Shown here piece by piece: positions 35,251-44,668 of a stretch of 64,000 nucleotides of DNA. The stretch is from NCBI GenBank assembly GCA_944368215.1, contig CALVWX010000006.1:1-64000 (forward strand), written 5' to 3'. The DNA comes from an uncultured Clostridia bacterium (GTDB lineage Bacteria; Bacillota; Clostridia; Christensenellales; Borkfalkiaceae). The notes under the pieces were generated by a model. That model ran no database searches, had not been told where the DNA came from, and worked only from the letters and a program-made list of their open reading frames with translations. How positions within the stretch are numbered: the first letter of the stretch is position 1; every line of letters begins with the position of its first letter. Both the position numbers and the translations under genes were made by a program.

Positions 35251-36121
35251 AGTTGCAAAGCTGCACTTTCCCAGGCGCTTCAGCGCGGGCACGGTCGCCA
35301 AAAAGACCGTCGTCTACGTCGTGCTCATTGCGCTCTGTCTCGCCTTCATAGTGCCCTATCTGTGGATGATAGTCACCTCTTTAAGGACGGAAATGGCTTA
35401 CAACAGCACGGGCTTCACGCTTTTGCCCATAGACGAATACGGCAACATTTCCTTCCATTTCGAAAATTATTCTGAGGCCTTCTCGGCTCTCGACCTCGGC
35501 ACGGTATTCTTAAATACCATGATAGTCTGCGTGGTCAACACCGTGGCCAACCTCTTTTTGAATTCGCTGGCGGCATACGCGTTCGCCCGCCTCAAATTTT
35601 TCGGCCGCAACTCGGTGTTCAGGGTATGTCTCTTTTCAATGATGGTCCCCGGTACGGTAATGCTCGTGCCCAATTATCTCATCTGCGATTTTCTCGGCAT
35701 AACCGACAGCTTAACCGCGCTAATCATGCCATTCCTCATGAGTATCTACAACATATTCCTGCTCCGACAGCAGTTTCTCGGCGTCGATAAGGAGATAGAG
35801 GAGGCGGCAAAGATAGAGGGCGCTGGGGTATTCCGCATCTATTTCAGGATAGTTCTCCCGCTCGTCAAACCCATGCTCATAGTGCTGGGAATAACAACCT
35901 TCATGTGGAACTACAGCAACTATCTGTGGCCGTACATCGTCAACACCGACCCCGCCCTGCGCACGCTTTCAACCTCGCTTGCGGAGCTCATGGGGGCCGA
36001 TTACGACCTCACGGTCAAGCTCGCGGGCGCGGTAATCGTCTCCGCCCCCATGATAATCATTTTCTTCGTTCTGCAGAAGTTCATAATAGGCGGCACCATG
36101 GCCGGCGCGGTAAAGGGGTAA
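35237..36121 (+). CDS. Sugar ABC transporter permease, MalG/UgpE type
   Basis: This 294-residue second channel subunit has six predicted helices and an EAA loop EEAAKIEGAGVFRIYF. I choose TTG 35237 because AAAGGGGGTGAG lies about five bases before it, a strong Shine-Dalgarno match; a GTG start at 35228 would add three residues and lie within that site. It overlaps the first permease by 14 bases and ends three bases before the ATPase gene. Confidence 0.9.
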   Translation: MKKSEVAKLHFPRRFSAGTVAKKTVVYVVLIALCLAFIVPYLWMIVTSLRTEMAYNSTGFTLLPIDEYGNISFHFENYSEAFSALDLGTVFLNTMIVCVVNTVANLFLNSLAAYAFARLKFFGRNSVFRVCLFSMMVPGTVMLVPNYLICDFLGITDSLTALIMPFLMSIYNIFLLRQQFLGVDKEIEEAAKIEGAGVFRIYFRIVLPLVKPMLIVLGITTFMWNYSNYLWPYIVNTDPALRTLSTSLAELMGADYDLTVKLAGAVIVSAPMIIIFFVLQKFIIGGTMAGAVKG

Positions 36122-36124
36122 AAA

Positions 36125-37987
36125 ATGGCAAAGGTATCTTTAAGACATATATATAAAGTTTACGACGGCAAAGTAAAGGCCGTAAGCGACTTCAACCTCG
36201 AAGTAGAGGACAAGGAATTCATAGTTTTCGTCGGCCCGTCGGGCTGCGGAAAATCCACCACTCTCCGCATGGTTGCGGGGCTGGAGGAGATAACCGCCGG
36301 CGAGCTGTGGATAGGCGACACGCTGTGCAACCACGTAGAGGCCAAAAACCGCAACATATCCATGGTTTTCCAGAACTACGCGCTCTTCCCCAACATGAGC
36401 GTGTACGACAACATGGCCTTCGGCCTGCGCATGCACAAGGTGCCGCGCGAGGAAATAGACAAAAGGGTAAAGGGCGCGGCGGACATACTCGGCATAACCG
36501 AGTATTTAAACCGCAAGCCCAAGGCGCTTTCGGGCGGCCAGCGTCAGCGCGTCGCGCTGGGCAGGGCCATCGTCAGGGAGCCCAGCGTTTTCCTCTTCGA
36601 TGAACCGCTCTCCAACCTCGACGCAAAGCTGCGCGCCAAAATGCGCACCGAAATCACAAGGCTGCATAAGCGCCTGCAATCTACGTTCATATACGTCACC
36701 CACGATCAGGTCGAGGCCATGACCATGGGCGACAGAATAGTCGTCATGAAGGACGGCTTCATTCAGCAGACGGACACGCCGCAAAATCTCTTCCGCTGGC
36801 CTGCAAACAAGTTCGTGGCGGGCTTCATCGGCACGCCGCAGATGAATTTCTTTTCCGCAACGCTCACAAGGCGGAGCGACGGCAGCGTCGAAGCGCGCAC
36901 AAAGGGCTTTACGCTCGTAATTCCCGCCGAACATACCTACAGGCTGGATGAAAAATACCTCGGCGGCGACGTAACCGTCACCATGGGCATCCGTCCCGAC
37001 GACATAAAGCCCGTTTCAAGGGCCGCGCCCGGCGCTCAGATTTGCGCGTCCGTCGCCCTCGTCGAAGAGCTCGGCACGCAGACGCTCATCTATGCCAATA
37101 CCGACGAGGGTCAACTCATGAACGAGAACAGCGATACGGCTTTCTGCGCCTCCGCGGGCGAAAATACGGGCATAACCGCAGGTTCGACCGTCGAGTTCGA
37201 AGTTGATACTTCAAAGCTGCATTTCTTCGACGAACAGACCGAACTTTCTATAAAGCGCCGCATTCCCGACGTCACCGTCGGGGCTCAGGTAAAAGGCGGG
37301 CGCGTATTTATGCTCGGCGGCGCCCTCGCGCTGCCTCCCGTCCTCGCATCGGAGCTCGGCGAAGGCTCATACGACGCCGAAATTCCGTCCCGCGCCCTGT
37401 CGTTTGCGGGCGAAGGCGTAAGCGGAAGGGTGGAGGAGACCGAAGAGCTCGGCAAGGGCAGGTATCTCTCCCGCGTGCTGTGCGGAAATGACAGGGTGTT
37501 CGTCGTCGGCGACAGCCCTCTCTCCGTCGGCGACAAGGTCTGCGTTTCCGTCGCGTTTGAAAAAATTTCCTTCCTTCGCGGACGCGAAGAAGTAATCTCC
37601 GCAATCCCCGGTGAAATGAAGTTGAACGGCACATATGTGCGGCTCAAAGAGGGAAGGGAGAAAAACCATTACATCGTCGCGGGCGGCGTAAAAATCCCTT
37701 CGCCCATGGATTTCAACCAGAAGATGTACGACAGGGGCAGGTCTATTTTTAAAAGAAAACTTTCTTTCGGCATAGACCCCGCGGCCGCTTCGCTCGGCGA
37801 AGAGGGCGTGCCCGTCACCGTCGATAAAGTGCTCGATTACGGCAGCGCAAAATACGCCATCGTCAGCCTCGGCGACGGAAAGTTATGCGTCGCGCTTGAA
37901 GGGCCGGTGCCCGCAGATCCGCACATTAAACTCAATTTTGACAGCATAAAGGTGTACGACAGCGACATCGACATGCGTTTGTTCTGA
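36125..37987 (+). CDS. Sugar ABC importer ATPase (MsmK/UgpC-like) with expanded C-terminus
   Basis: This 620-residue ATPase powers the adjacent importer. The catalytic domain is intact: GPSGCGKSTT (about 37-46), LSGGQRQRVALGRA (about 137), FLFDEPLSNLDA and TH in YVTHDQVEAMTM. A normal TOBE/MOP domain follows to about residue 370, where related ATPases end. The extra 250 residues contain two further barrel-like segments. One (about 385-490) resembles a TOBE repeat, with ALPPVLASELGEGSYDAEI and GVSGRVEETEELGKGRYL; the other runs about 500-620. Such domains carry regulatory sites in MalK-type proteins. The carriage in the same operon suggests a dedicated rather than shared ATPase. Confidence 0.9.
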   Translation: MAKVSLRHIYKVYDGKVKAVSDFNLEVEDKEFIVFVGPSGCGKSTTLRMVAGLEEITAGELWIGDTLCNHVEAKNRNISMVFQNYALFPNMSVYDNMAFGLRMHKVPREEIDKRVKGAADILGITEYLNRKPKALSGGQRQRVALGRAIVREPSVFLFDEPLSNLDAKLRAKMRTEITRLHKRLQSTFIYVTHDQVEAMTMGDRIVVMKDGFIQQTDTPQNLFRWPANKFVAGFIGTPQMNFFSATLTRRSDGSVEARTKGFTLVIPAEHTYRLDEKYLGGDVTVTMGIRPDDIKPVSRAAPGAQICASVALVEELGTQTLIYANTDEGQLMNENSDTAFCASAGENTGITAGSTVEFEVDTSKLHFFDEQTELSIKRRIPDVTVGAQVKGGRVFMLGGALALPPVLASELGEGSYDAEIPSRALSFAGEGVSGRVEETEELGKGRYLSRVLCGNDRVFVVGDSPLSVGDKVCVSVAFEKISFLRGREEVISAIPGEMKLNGTYVRLKEGREKNHYIVAGGVKIPSPMDFNQKMYDRGRSIFKRKLSFGIDPAAASLGEEGVPVTVDKVLDYGSAKYAIVSLGDGKLCVALEGPVPADPHIKLNFDSIKVYDSDIDMRLF

Positions 37988-38001
37988 TAAAAGGAGGAAA
38001 G

Positions 38002-39570
38002 ATGAAAGCTATCAAAAAATGCGCCGCCGTGCTCATGTCGGCGGCGGTGGCCGTATCCGCCGCGGCGTTCGCGGGGTGCGGCAACGGCATCTCTTACGCT
38101 TATCCCGACCGCGTCTCGGTATACGAAACTACGGGAACCAAATCAAGCCTGCTCAGCCGCAAAACTTCGCTCACCTTCTCGCCGTATGAGGAGGAAGATT
38201 ACACCCGCCAGACGATTCACATCAGCACTGACGGGCTCTATCAGGAATACACGGGCTACGGTGCCACTATGACGCACGCCAGCGCATATCTTTTAATGCA
38301 GGCGGACGAGGAAACCCGCATGGCCGTGCTCAACGACTTGTTCTCGCGTGAGGGCGCAAACTTCTCCGTCGTGCGCATACCCATAGGCGCAAGCGACTAT
38401 ATCCCAGGCGACGAATATTTCACCTGCGACGACATGCCCGCGGGCGAGACCGATATGTCCCTCGAGCACTTCAACCTCGACAACGACGCCGACATTATCG
38501 CCGTCTGCAAACTCATTCTGCAAATTAACCCCGAGGTAAAATTTATGGCCAGCCCCTGGTCGGCCCCCGCGTGGATGAAAACCAATTCCGCGCTCGTCGG
38601 CGCAGGCTCCTTAAAGGAGGATATGTACGAAGTATACGCCGATTACCTCGTAAAATTCGTATCCGAGTATTCAAAGCAGGGCATAAACATCTCCATGCTC
38701 ACCATACTCAACGAACCCAGCGTCGGCGCGCTCTCGTACCCCACCATGGACATGACGGGCATTGAAGCGGCTTACGTCACGCAGTATGTCGGGCAGAAGC
38801 TCGATGAACAGGGCTTCGATACCGATATAGTCAGCTGGGATTTCAACTACGGCTCATCTTCGGCCGGTTATGCCGATACCTATTTCGAAATGCTCTTCGA
38901 AGAATACGCCGACACTGCGGGCGTCTATTCCGATACCGTCGGCTTCCACGGCTACGACGGTGACGGCTATTCCAACCCCACGACCATGTTCGGTTTAAAG
39001 GACGGCATACAAAAAATCTCGCAGGACTACGGCAAGGCTTCCATAATTACCGAAATTACCGAAAGTTCCGCCAACAACGACTTTGCAAGCAATCTTACAT
39101 ATGCTTCCTCAAACATAGTCGTCAACCCATGCGCCGCGCAGACCGACCTCGACGGCAACGTGTGGAACGGCTGCACGGGCGCGCTGTACTGGAACTTCGT
39201 GCTCGACGGCGACGGCCAGCCCACGCCCGCTTCCCACGGCGGCAACGAATGTTACGGCGTAATCACTCTCGACGCGGTGACACGTCAGGGACAAACGGTA
39301 TACAAATATTCCAAGTCCTCGGCTTACTACGCTATGGCTCAGGTTTCAAAATTCATGTACTCCGTCGACGGAGTGCCCTGCCGCGCGCTGGCAGCCACTA
39401 CCGACTATGTCGACCTCAACGTCATGGCGTACTATCGCAACGACGGCGCCATAATCGCCGTGGTGTGCAACACCAACGAAACCAACAACGCCCCCGTCGA
39501 CATAGTTATCGGCGACCAGAAAATCAGCTATAACATGATGCCGCAGAGCATCGTAACCTTTGTCTGCTGA
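38002..39570 (+). CDS. Secreted GH30-family glycoside hydrolase (lipoprotein)
   Basis: This 522-residue lipoprotein (FAGC, C26) is predicted to cleave beta-linked glycan outside the cell. The family 30 barrel shows YGATMTHASAYLL, VVRIPIGASDY and MASPWSAPAWMKT. The proposed acid/base is E238 in LNEP, and the nucleophile E351 in SIITEITESS. A C-terminal side beta domain ends with MMPQSIVTFV, usual in GH30. AAAGGAGGAAAG precedes the ATG. It pairs with a cytoplasmic GH30 two genes downstream. The exact specificity (beta-1,6-glucan, xylan, glucosyl or other) cannot be decided from motifs. Confidence 0.88.
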   Translation: MKAIKKCAAVLMSAAVAVSAAAFAGCGNGISYAYPDRVSVYETTGTKSSLLSRKTSLTFSPYEEEDYTRQTIHISTDGLYQEYTGYGATMTHASAYLLMQADEETRMAVLNDLFSREGANFSVVRIPIGASDYIPGDEYFTCDDMPAGETDMSLEHFNLDNDADIIAVCKLILQINPEVKFMASPWSAPAWMKTNSALVGAGSLKEDMYEVYADYLVKFVSEYSKQGINISMLTILNEPSVGALSYPTMDMTGIEAAYVTQYVGQKLDEQGFDTDIVSWDFNYGSSSAGYADTYFEMLFEEYADTAGVYSDTVGFHGYDGDGYSNPTTMFGLKDGIQKISQDYGKASIITEITESSANNDFASNLTYASSNIVVNPCAAQTDLDGNVWNGCTGALYWNFVLDGDGQPTPASHGGNECYGVITLDAVTRQGQTVYKYSKSSAYYAMAQVSKFMYSVDGVPCRALAATTDYVDLNVMAYYRNDGAIIAVVCNTNETNNAPVDIVIGDQKISYNMMPQSIVTFVC

Positions 39571-39581
39571 GGAGGAAAGCC

Positions 39582-41063
39582 ATGAAAAAAAGCATACTCA
39601 TATCATCCTGCGCGCTCGCATTCGCGGCGGCCGTTTCCTGCCTTGCGGCATGCGGCTCGGCCACGCGTCAAGGCGAACCCGAATTTCTCGCTTATACTCT
39701 CTCCGACGTGGTAATGACCCAGCGCGGAGTCAACACATACTCCTTTGAATTTTCGGCCGATTGCGCGGGCGACGACGCCAAGGTGTATTTTACCGAAAAC
39801 GACAGAATAACCCAAAGCGACCAGCCCGTAGACGTGCAGAGCAGTCAGTCGGGCGATGAAGTCCGCTTTTCCTTCGAATGCGACCTCCAGCTCAGCGAAG
39901 AATATTACCTGTGGGTCGTCGGCGGAGAAAAGGAGGTAATGCTCCCCATAACCGCTCCCAGCATGTTCCCCAATATGGAAGAACGCGTTTCGGGCGGAGC
40001 TCTGTTCCATTTCAATTACACGACGGGCGTTTCGTGGAGCTCCTTCTGCGATCCCGACGGCAAGGCTGTGTACGTCAGCGACAAAGCCGTGTTTGACGAC
40101 ACTGCTTCCCCGGTAGAAACGGGCATAGCCATAACCGAAGGCGAATGCATCATTCCCGATTCGTCTTTGAGCGCGGATAAATATTATTACTCGGTCACCA
40201 CGGCCAAAAACGGCCTGCTCACCATTATTTCATGTCCCGTAACGTTATCGGCTTCCGTATATTCACAGTTTACGGGCATTACCGCCCGCATCACCGAAGA
40301 CGCCGCGCTCGAAGTTTCCGTCAGCGTCTCCGCCGACAGCGAAATTGCTTCCACTCAGGCCGAAAATCTCCAGCTCGTGGTAAAGAGCGGCGCGGGCGAC
40401 GAAATTTACAGCGCAAATTCCGTCTGGGATAACGGCGTCGCCACAATGACATTCGACTGCACGCTCCTCCTTGAAGAAGGCCTGTGGTACGATATGTGCC
40501 TCGCCTACAGGGGCGCGATAGTGTGCGACGTTCCCAAGCTTTTCGGAACTTCCGAAGTCCGTCAGGGCTCCAACGTCAGCATCGATGACGTCGTCTACAG
40601 CATAACCGACTGGAAACCTGACGGCGCTCCCGATTCCGACTCGGCCTTGAAGGTGTATTTCGAACCGGACACCACACGCTACGCCGACGAGTTCTGCTCG
40701 GATTACCGCGTAACGCTCACCGCGGGCGATACTCTCACGCTCAATGTCACGGCCACACTTAAACAAGGCGTCGCCGAAGTTCCCGAACTTGCCATAACTG
40801 CGGGCGATAAAACAAAGATAGTCAGCGCCCGGGGCGTGCTTTCGGACGGCGCATATACCTTCACGCTCGACATATCCTCGGCCATTACCGAACAGGGCAA
40901 GTGGTACGATATAAGACTCTTCTTCGGCGACGTGTGCACCGAACTTTCAAAAGATTCCTGCATGGACTACGCTACTTTCAGACCCGCGCAGGGCTATCAG
41001 TACAACGGCAGCAGCTATCAGTTCGAAGAATACAACGGACTTTTAAAGATACAGCTTTTATAA
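39582..41063 (+). CDS. Surface lipoprotein of unknown function in the GH30 operon
   Basis: This 493-residue exported protein has a lipobox CLAAC (C24) and no catalytic signature I recognise. It appears built from beta-rich units of roughly 120 residues. Recurrent features are LWYDM or KWYDI before a loop and a terminal YxYxGSSYxFEEYNG-like end, reminiscent of the repeats in the SGNH lipoproteins upstream, but more diverged. TGAGGAGGAAAG precedes the ATG, 11 bases after the secreted GH30. A role in holding glycan at the cell surface is inferred only from context. Confidence 0.7.
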   Translation: MKKSILISSCALAFAAAVSCLAACGSATRQGEPEFLAYTLSDVVMTQRGVNTYSFEFSADCAGDDAKVYFTENDRITQSDQPVDVQSSQSGDEVRFSFECDLQLSEEYYLWVVGGEKEVMLPITAPSMFPNMEERVSGGALFHFNYTTGVSWSSFCDPDGKAVYVSDKAVFDDTASPVETGIAITEGECIIPDSSLSADKYYYSVTTAKNGLLTIISCPVTLSASVYSQFTGITARITEDAALEVSVSVSADSEIASTQAENLQLVVKSGAGDEIYSANSVWDNGVATMTFDCTLLLEEGLWYDMCLAYRGAIVCDVPKLFGTSEVRQGSNVSIDDVVYSITDWKPDGAPDSDSALKVYFEPDTTRYADEFCSDYRVTLTAGDTLTLNVTATLKQGVAEVPELAITAGDKTKIVSARGVLSDGAYTFTLDISSAITEQGKWYDIRLFFGDVCTELSKDSCMDYATFRPAQGYQYNGSSYQFEEYNGLLKIQLL

Positions 41064-41083
41064 CTAAACAGGAGTATTTTTGT

Positions 41084-42436
41084 ATGATTACAGCATACGT
41101 CACTCAAAAAACGAGCCAAAACCACTTCAAGGAAACAAAAATCCGCCCGCTCAGAAAAAATTTCGGCGGCGGTGAATGCAACGTCGTCGTCGATACAACC
41201 CAGCGCTTCCAGAAGCACCTCGGCTTCGGCGGGGCAATAACAGAATCTTCATGGCGCGCACTCAGCGTGCTCTCAAAAGAGGAGCGCCAGAAGGTCATCG
41301 ATGCGTATTTTTCGCCCGACGGCCTCAACTATAACATAGCAAGGCTGCCCGTTCACACCAACGATTTCTCCGTCGGACCCAGAACGTATGTGGAGGACGG
41401 CGACGCCGAGCTTGCAACCTTCGATATGTCGTGGGATATGGAAAAATTTAACCTCTACCTCGATTGCAGGCAGGCCGCGGGCGGCGAACTCTTCACCATG
41501 ATCTCCCCGTGGAGCCCCCCCGCATGGATGAAGGACAACGGCACGCTTCAGTACGGCGGCAAACTTCTTGAAGAATATAAACCCGCGTGGGCGCAGTATT
41601 ACTGCAAATTTATTCAAGGCCTCAACGCGCTCGGCATCTCCGTCGACGCGCTCAGCGTGCAGAACGAGCCCGAAGCCGTCCAGCGTTGGGAATCGTGCAT
41701 ATACACGGCGGAAGAGGAGGGGCTCTTCATACGCGATTATCTCTACCCCGCTTTAAAGGAGCACGGCCTTGACAATACAAAAATAGTGCTGTGGGACCAC
41801 AACCGCGACGCCGTCGTGCGCCGCGCGGAAACGTCTTTCTCCATAGAGGGCGTGCGCGACATAGTCTGGGGCATAGGCTATCATTGGTACTGCTGCGACA
41901 AGAGCGAAAATCTCTCGGTCGTCCATGCGCTGTATCCCGAAAAGGCTATGTTTTTAACCGAATGCTGCGTTGAACTCGCCTACGACTCCACTACGGGCAA
42001 GTCGTCTTATGCGGGCATATGGGAGCACGGCGAACGCTACGGAAAGCAGATTATCAACGACTTCAATAATTACTCCCAAGGCTGGGTTGACTGGAATATA
42101 TGCCTCGACGAAGAGGGAGGCCCTACATATGTGGGCAACTATTGCGAGGCGCCCGTAATGATAGACAAGCGCACAAAAACAGTGTCGTACATGTCGTCGT
42201 ATTACTATATCGGCCACTTTTCCAAATTTATAAAGCCGGGTGCAACCCGCGTGTATTGCGGCAACGACGCCGTTTCGCAGCTTTACACCGTTGCGTACGA
42301 AAATCCCGACGGCAAAAAAATTGTGGTTATGGAAAATACTTCCAGCAAGCGCCGCGAAATTACGTTGACGGTAGACGGATTCGGCACAAAATTTACCGTC
42401 AGACCCCATTCCATCATGACGCTGGTGGTCGACTGA
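41084..42436 (+). CDS. Cytoplasmic GH30-family glycoside hydrolase
   Basis: This 450-residue enzyme has no signal peptide, unlike the upstream GH30, and probably degrades imported oligosaccharide. Family features are FGGAITESSWRAL, MISPWSPPAWMK, acid/base E195 in SVQNEPE and nucleophile E293 in MFLTECCVE. The C-terminal side domain ends RPHSIMTLVVD. The ATG at 41084 is preferred because AGGAG lies nine bases upstream; a longer frame runs back into the previous gene. It overlaps the following gene by one base. Confidence 0.9.
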   Translation: MITAYVTQKTSQNHFKETKIRPLRKNFGGGECNVVVDTTQRFQKHLGFGGAITESSWRALSVLSKEERQKVIDAYFSPDGLNYNIARLPVHTNDFSVGPRTYVEDGDAELATFDMSWDMEKFNLYLDCRQAAGGELFTMISPWSPPAWMKDNGTLQYGGKLLEEYKPAWAQYYCKFIQGLNALGISVDALSVQNEPEAVQRWESCIYTAEEEGLFIRDYLYPALKEHGLDNTKIVLWDHNRDAVVRRAETSFSIEGVRDIVWGIGYHWYCCDKSENLSVVHALYPEKAMFLTECCVELAYDSTTGKSSYAGIWEHGERYGKQIINDFNNYSQGWVDWNICLDEEGGPTYVGNYCEAPVMIDKRTKTVSYMSSYYYIGHFSKFIKPGATRVYCGNDAVSQLYTVAYENPDGKKIVVMENTSSKRREITLTVDGFGTKFTVRPHSIMTLVVD

Positions 42437-42882
42437 TGGCCGACAGAAAAAGGATAACCGTAGCCGTCCTCGTTTTCATAATTCTTGGCGCCGTCACCGT
42501 CGGCGGCCTCGTCTGGACGATAACGCAGGCCATACGTGCCTCGGGTTATTCGCAGGCCGTGGCAACGGTCACTTCCTGCGAAACCCAGGACTTGGACGGG
42601 GAGGAGGTCAACGTGCGCGTTCTGGTCAGCTATTCCGACGGAAGCGGCAATCTTTACGAAAACGCCTCCTATATCGGCGACCTCAACAGGTGTTCCGTCG
42701 GCATGCAGATGAATGTCTATTACCTCAACGACGGCGACAGAGCGTATGTCTACTCCAAGTCGAGCGATTTGGGTTTTGCCCTGATTATGCTGTGTTGCGG
42801 CGCAGTATGGCTGGCAATAGCGGCCGTCGTAACCGCCTGTCTCAATAAATCGGGCTATTTTTACCGCACTCCCGAAGTATAA
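42436..42882 (+). CDS. DUF3592-like two-helix membrane protein
   Basis: This 148-residue protein has one N-terminal helix (about 7-30), an outer beta-rich domain of about 75 residues with ASGYSQAVATVTSCETQ, and a second helix (about 112-135). This matches the DUF3592 arrangement. Its function is unknown. The ATG overlaps the GH30 stop codon (TGATG), so translation is coupled. It is the last gene before the terminator at 42909. Confidence 0.7.
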   Translation: MADRKRITVAVLVFIILGAVTVGGLVWTITQAIRASGYSQAVATVTSCETQDLDGEEVNVRVLVSYSDGSGNLYENASYIGDLNRCSVGMQMNVYYLNDGDRAYVYSKSSDLGFALIMLCCGAVWLAIAAVVTACLNKSGYFYRTPEV

Positions 42883-42908
42883 TCCGATAATAAAAATATG
42901 ATGGGCTT

Positions 42909-42945
42909 AAAGCGCCGCCGCGTGTCACGCGGCGGCGCTTTTGTC
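42909..42945 (+). terminator. Terminator of the importer/GH30 operon
   Basis: A perfect stem of AAGCGCCGCCGCG with its complement around TGTCA, followed by TTTTGTC. Its 27-base core is nearly identical to the hairpin at 19045-19071. Confidence 0.75.
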
Positions 42946-43052
42946 ATACAATGATAATGATATCACCGCTGTGTACTTCACGCCGCGACGTTAGCTCGGC
43001 GCTCGTCACATACGGAATATTTAAGCTCTGAAAACGGAGAAACTTCAAACAA

Positions 43053-44075
<1,023 letters not shown>

Positions 44076-44090
44076 TATTTCTCCTTAAAA

Positions 44091-44120
44091 AGGGGGCGGC
44101 GGGCAAAGCCTGCCGCCCCT
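44091..44120. terminator. Hairpin between convergent genes
   Basis: GGGGGCGGC pairs with GCCGCCCCT across a short inner stem. It lies between the collagen-like gene and the converging acetyltransferase gene and may serve both; T-tracts are weak. Confidence 0.5.
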
Positions 44121-44130
44121 CAATTCGGGT

Positions 44131-44667
44131 TTATAAATATTTATCGGTATCTGCCTTGTAAACGGCTTTGTAAACCTGACTGCGCATGCTTTCAAATTCT
44201 TCCTTTGTCAGCGCAGCTCCGTACGACATAACCTTAAGCGGCTGCGCCGCTCTGTCCTCACCTAAAGGCGGCTGAATGTAGGGGTAGTCGTTGAGAATAA
44301 ATCCGTGCCGCCCGTAAAAGGCAATCCTGCGCGCGGCCATATCAGTCGTTTCTTCGGGTTCAACTTCAAGGCAGACAAGCCCTCCAAGGCCGCTTAAAAG
44401 TTCGTCCAGAAAAGCTCCGCCAAGCCCCGCGCCTCTAAGGTTTTCAGCCACGGCAAAGTGCTCTAAGAACGTCAGTCCGTCCAGCTTCCACATCGCCATA
44501 AAGGCGTTGAGTCTGCCGTCTGCGCCCCGCACGCCTGCAACTTTATACGCTTTATCGTCAAACAGCGTGCGCTGGCTCTCCTTTGTCCGTCTTTCGTTTT
44601 CGGGAAAACTGCGGCGCATTATCTCATAAACTTCATCAAAGCAACTTTTATCTATTAATTCAAGCAT
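44131..44667 (-). CDS. GNAT-family N-acetyltransferase
   Basis: This 178-residue enzyme is predicted to transfer an acetyl group from acetyl-CoA. The acetyl-CoA site motif appears as VAENLRGAGLGGAFLDELL (about 75-93), followed by a strand with CLEVEPE and AFYGRHGF near 120-135, typical of the fold. The acceptor is unknown. It begins one base after the MATE gene stop and is the third gene of a marR-MATE-acetyltransferase unit, which suggests detoxification or resistance; this is inference. Confidence 0.85.
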   Translation of the reverse strand: MLELIDKSCFDEVYEIMRRSFPENERRTKESQRTLFDDKAYKVAGVRGADGRLNAFMAMWKLDGLTFLEHFAVAENLRGAGLGGAFLDELLSGLGGLVCLEVEPEETTDMAARRIAFYGRHGFILNDYPYIQPPLGEDRAAQPLKVMSYGAALTKEEFESMRSQVYKAVYKADTDKYL

Positions 44668-44668
44668 A

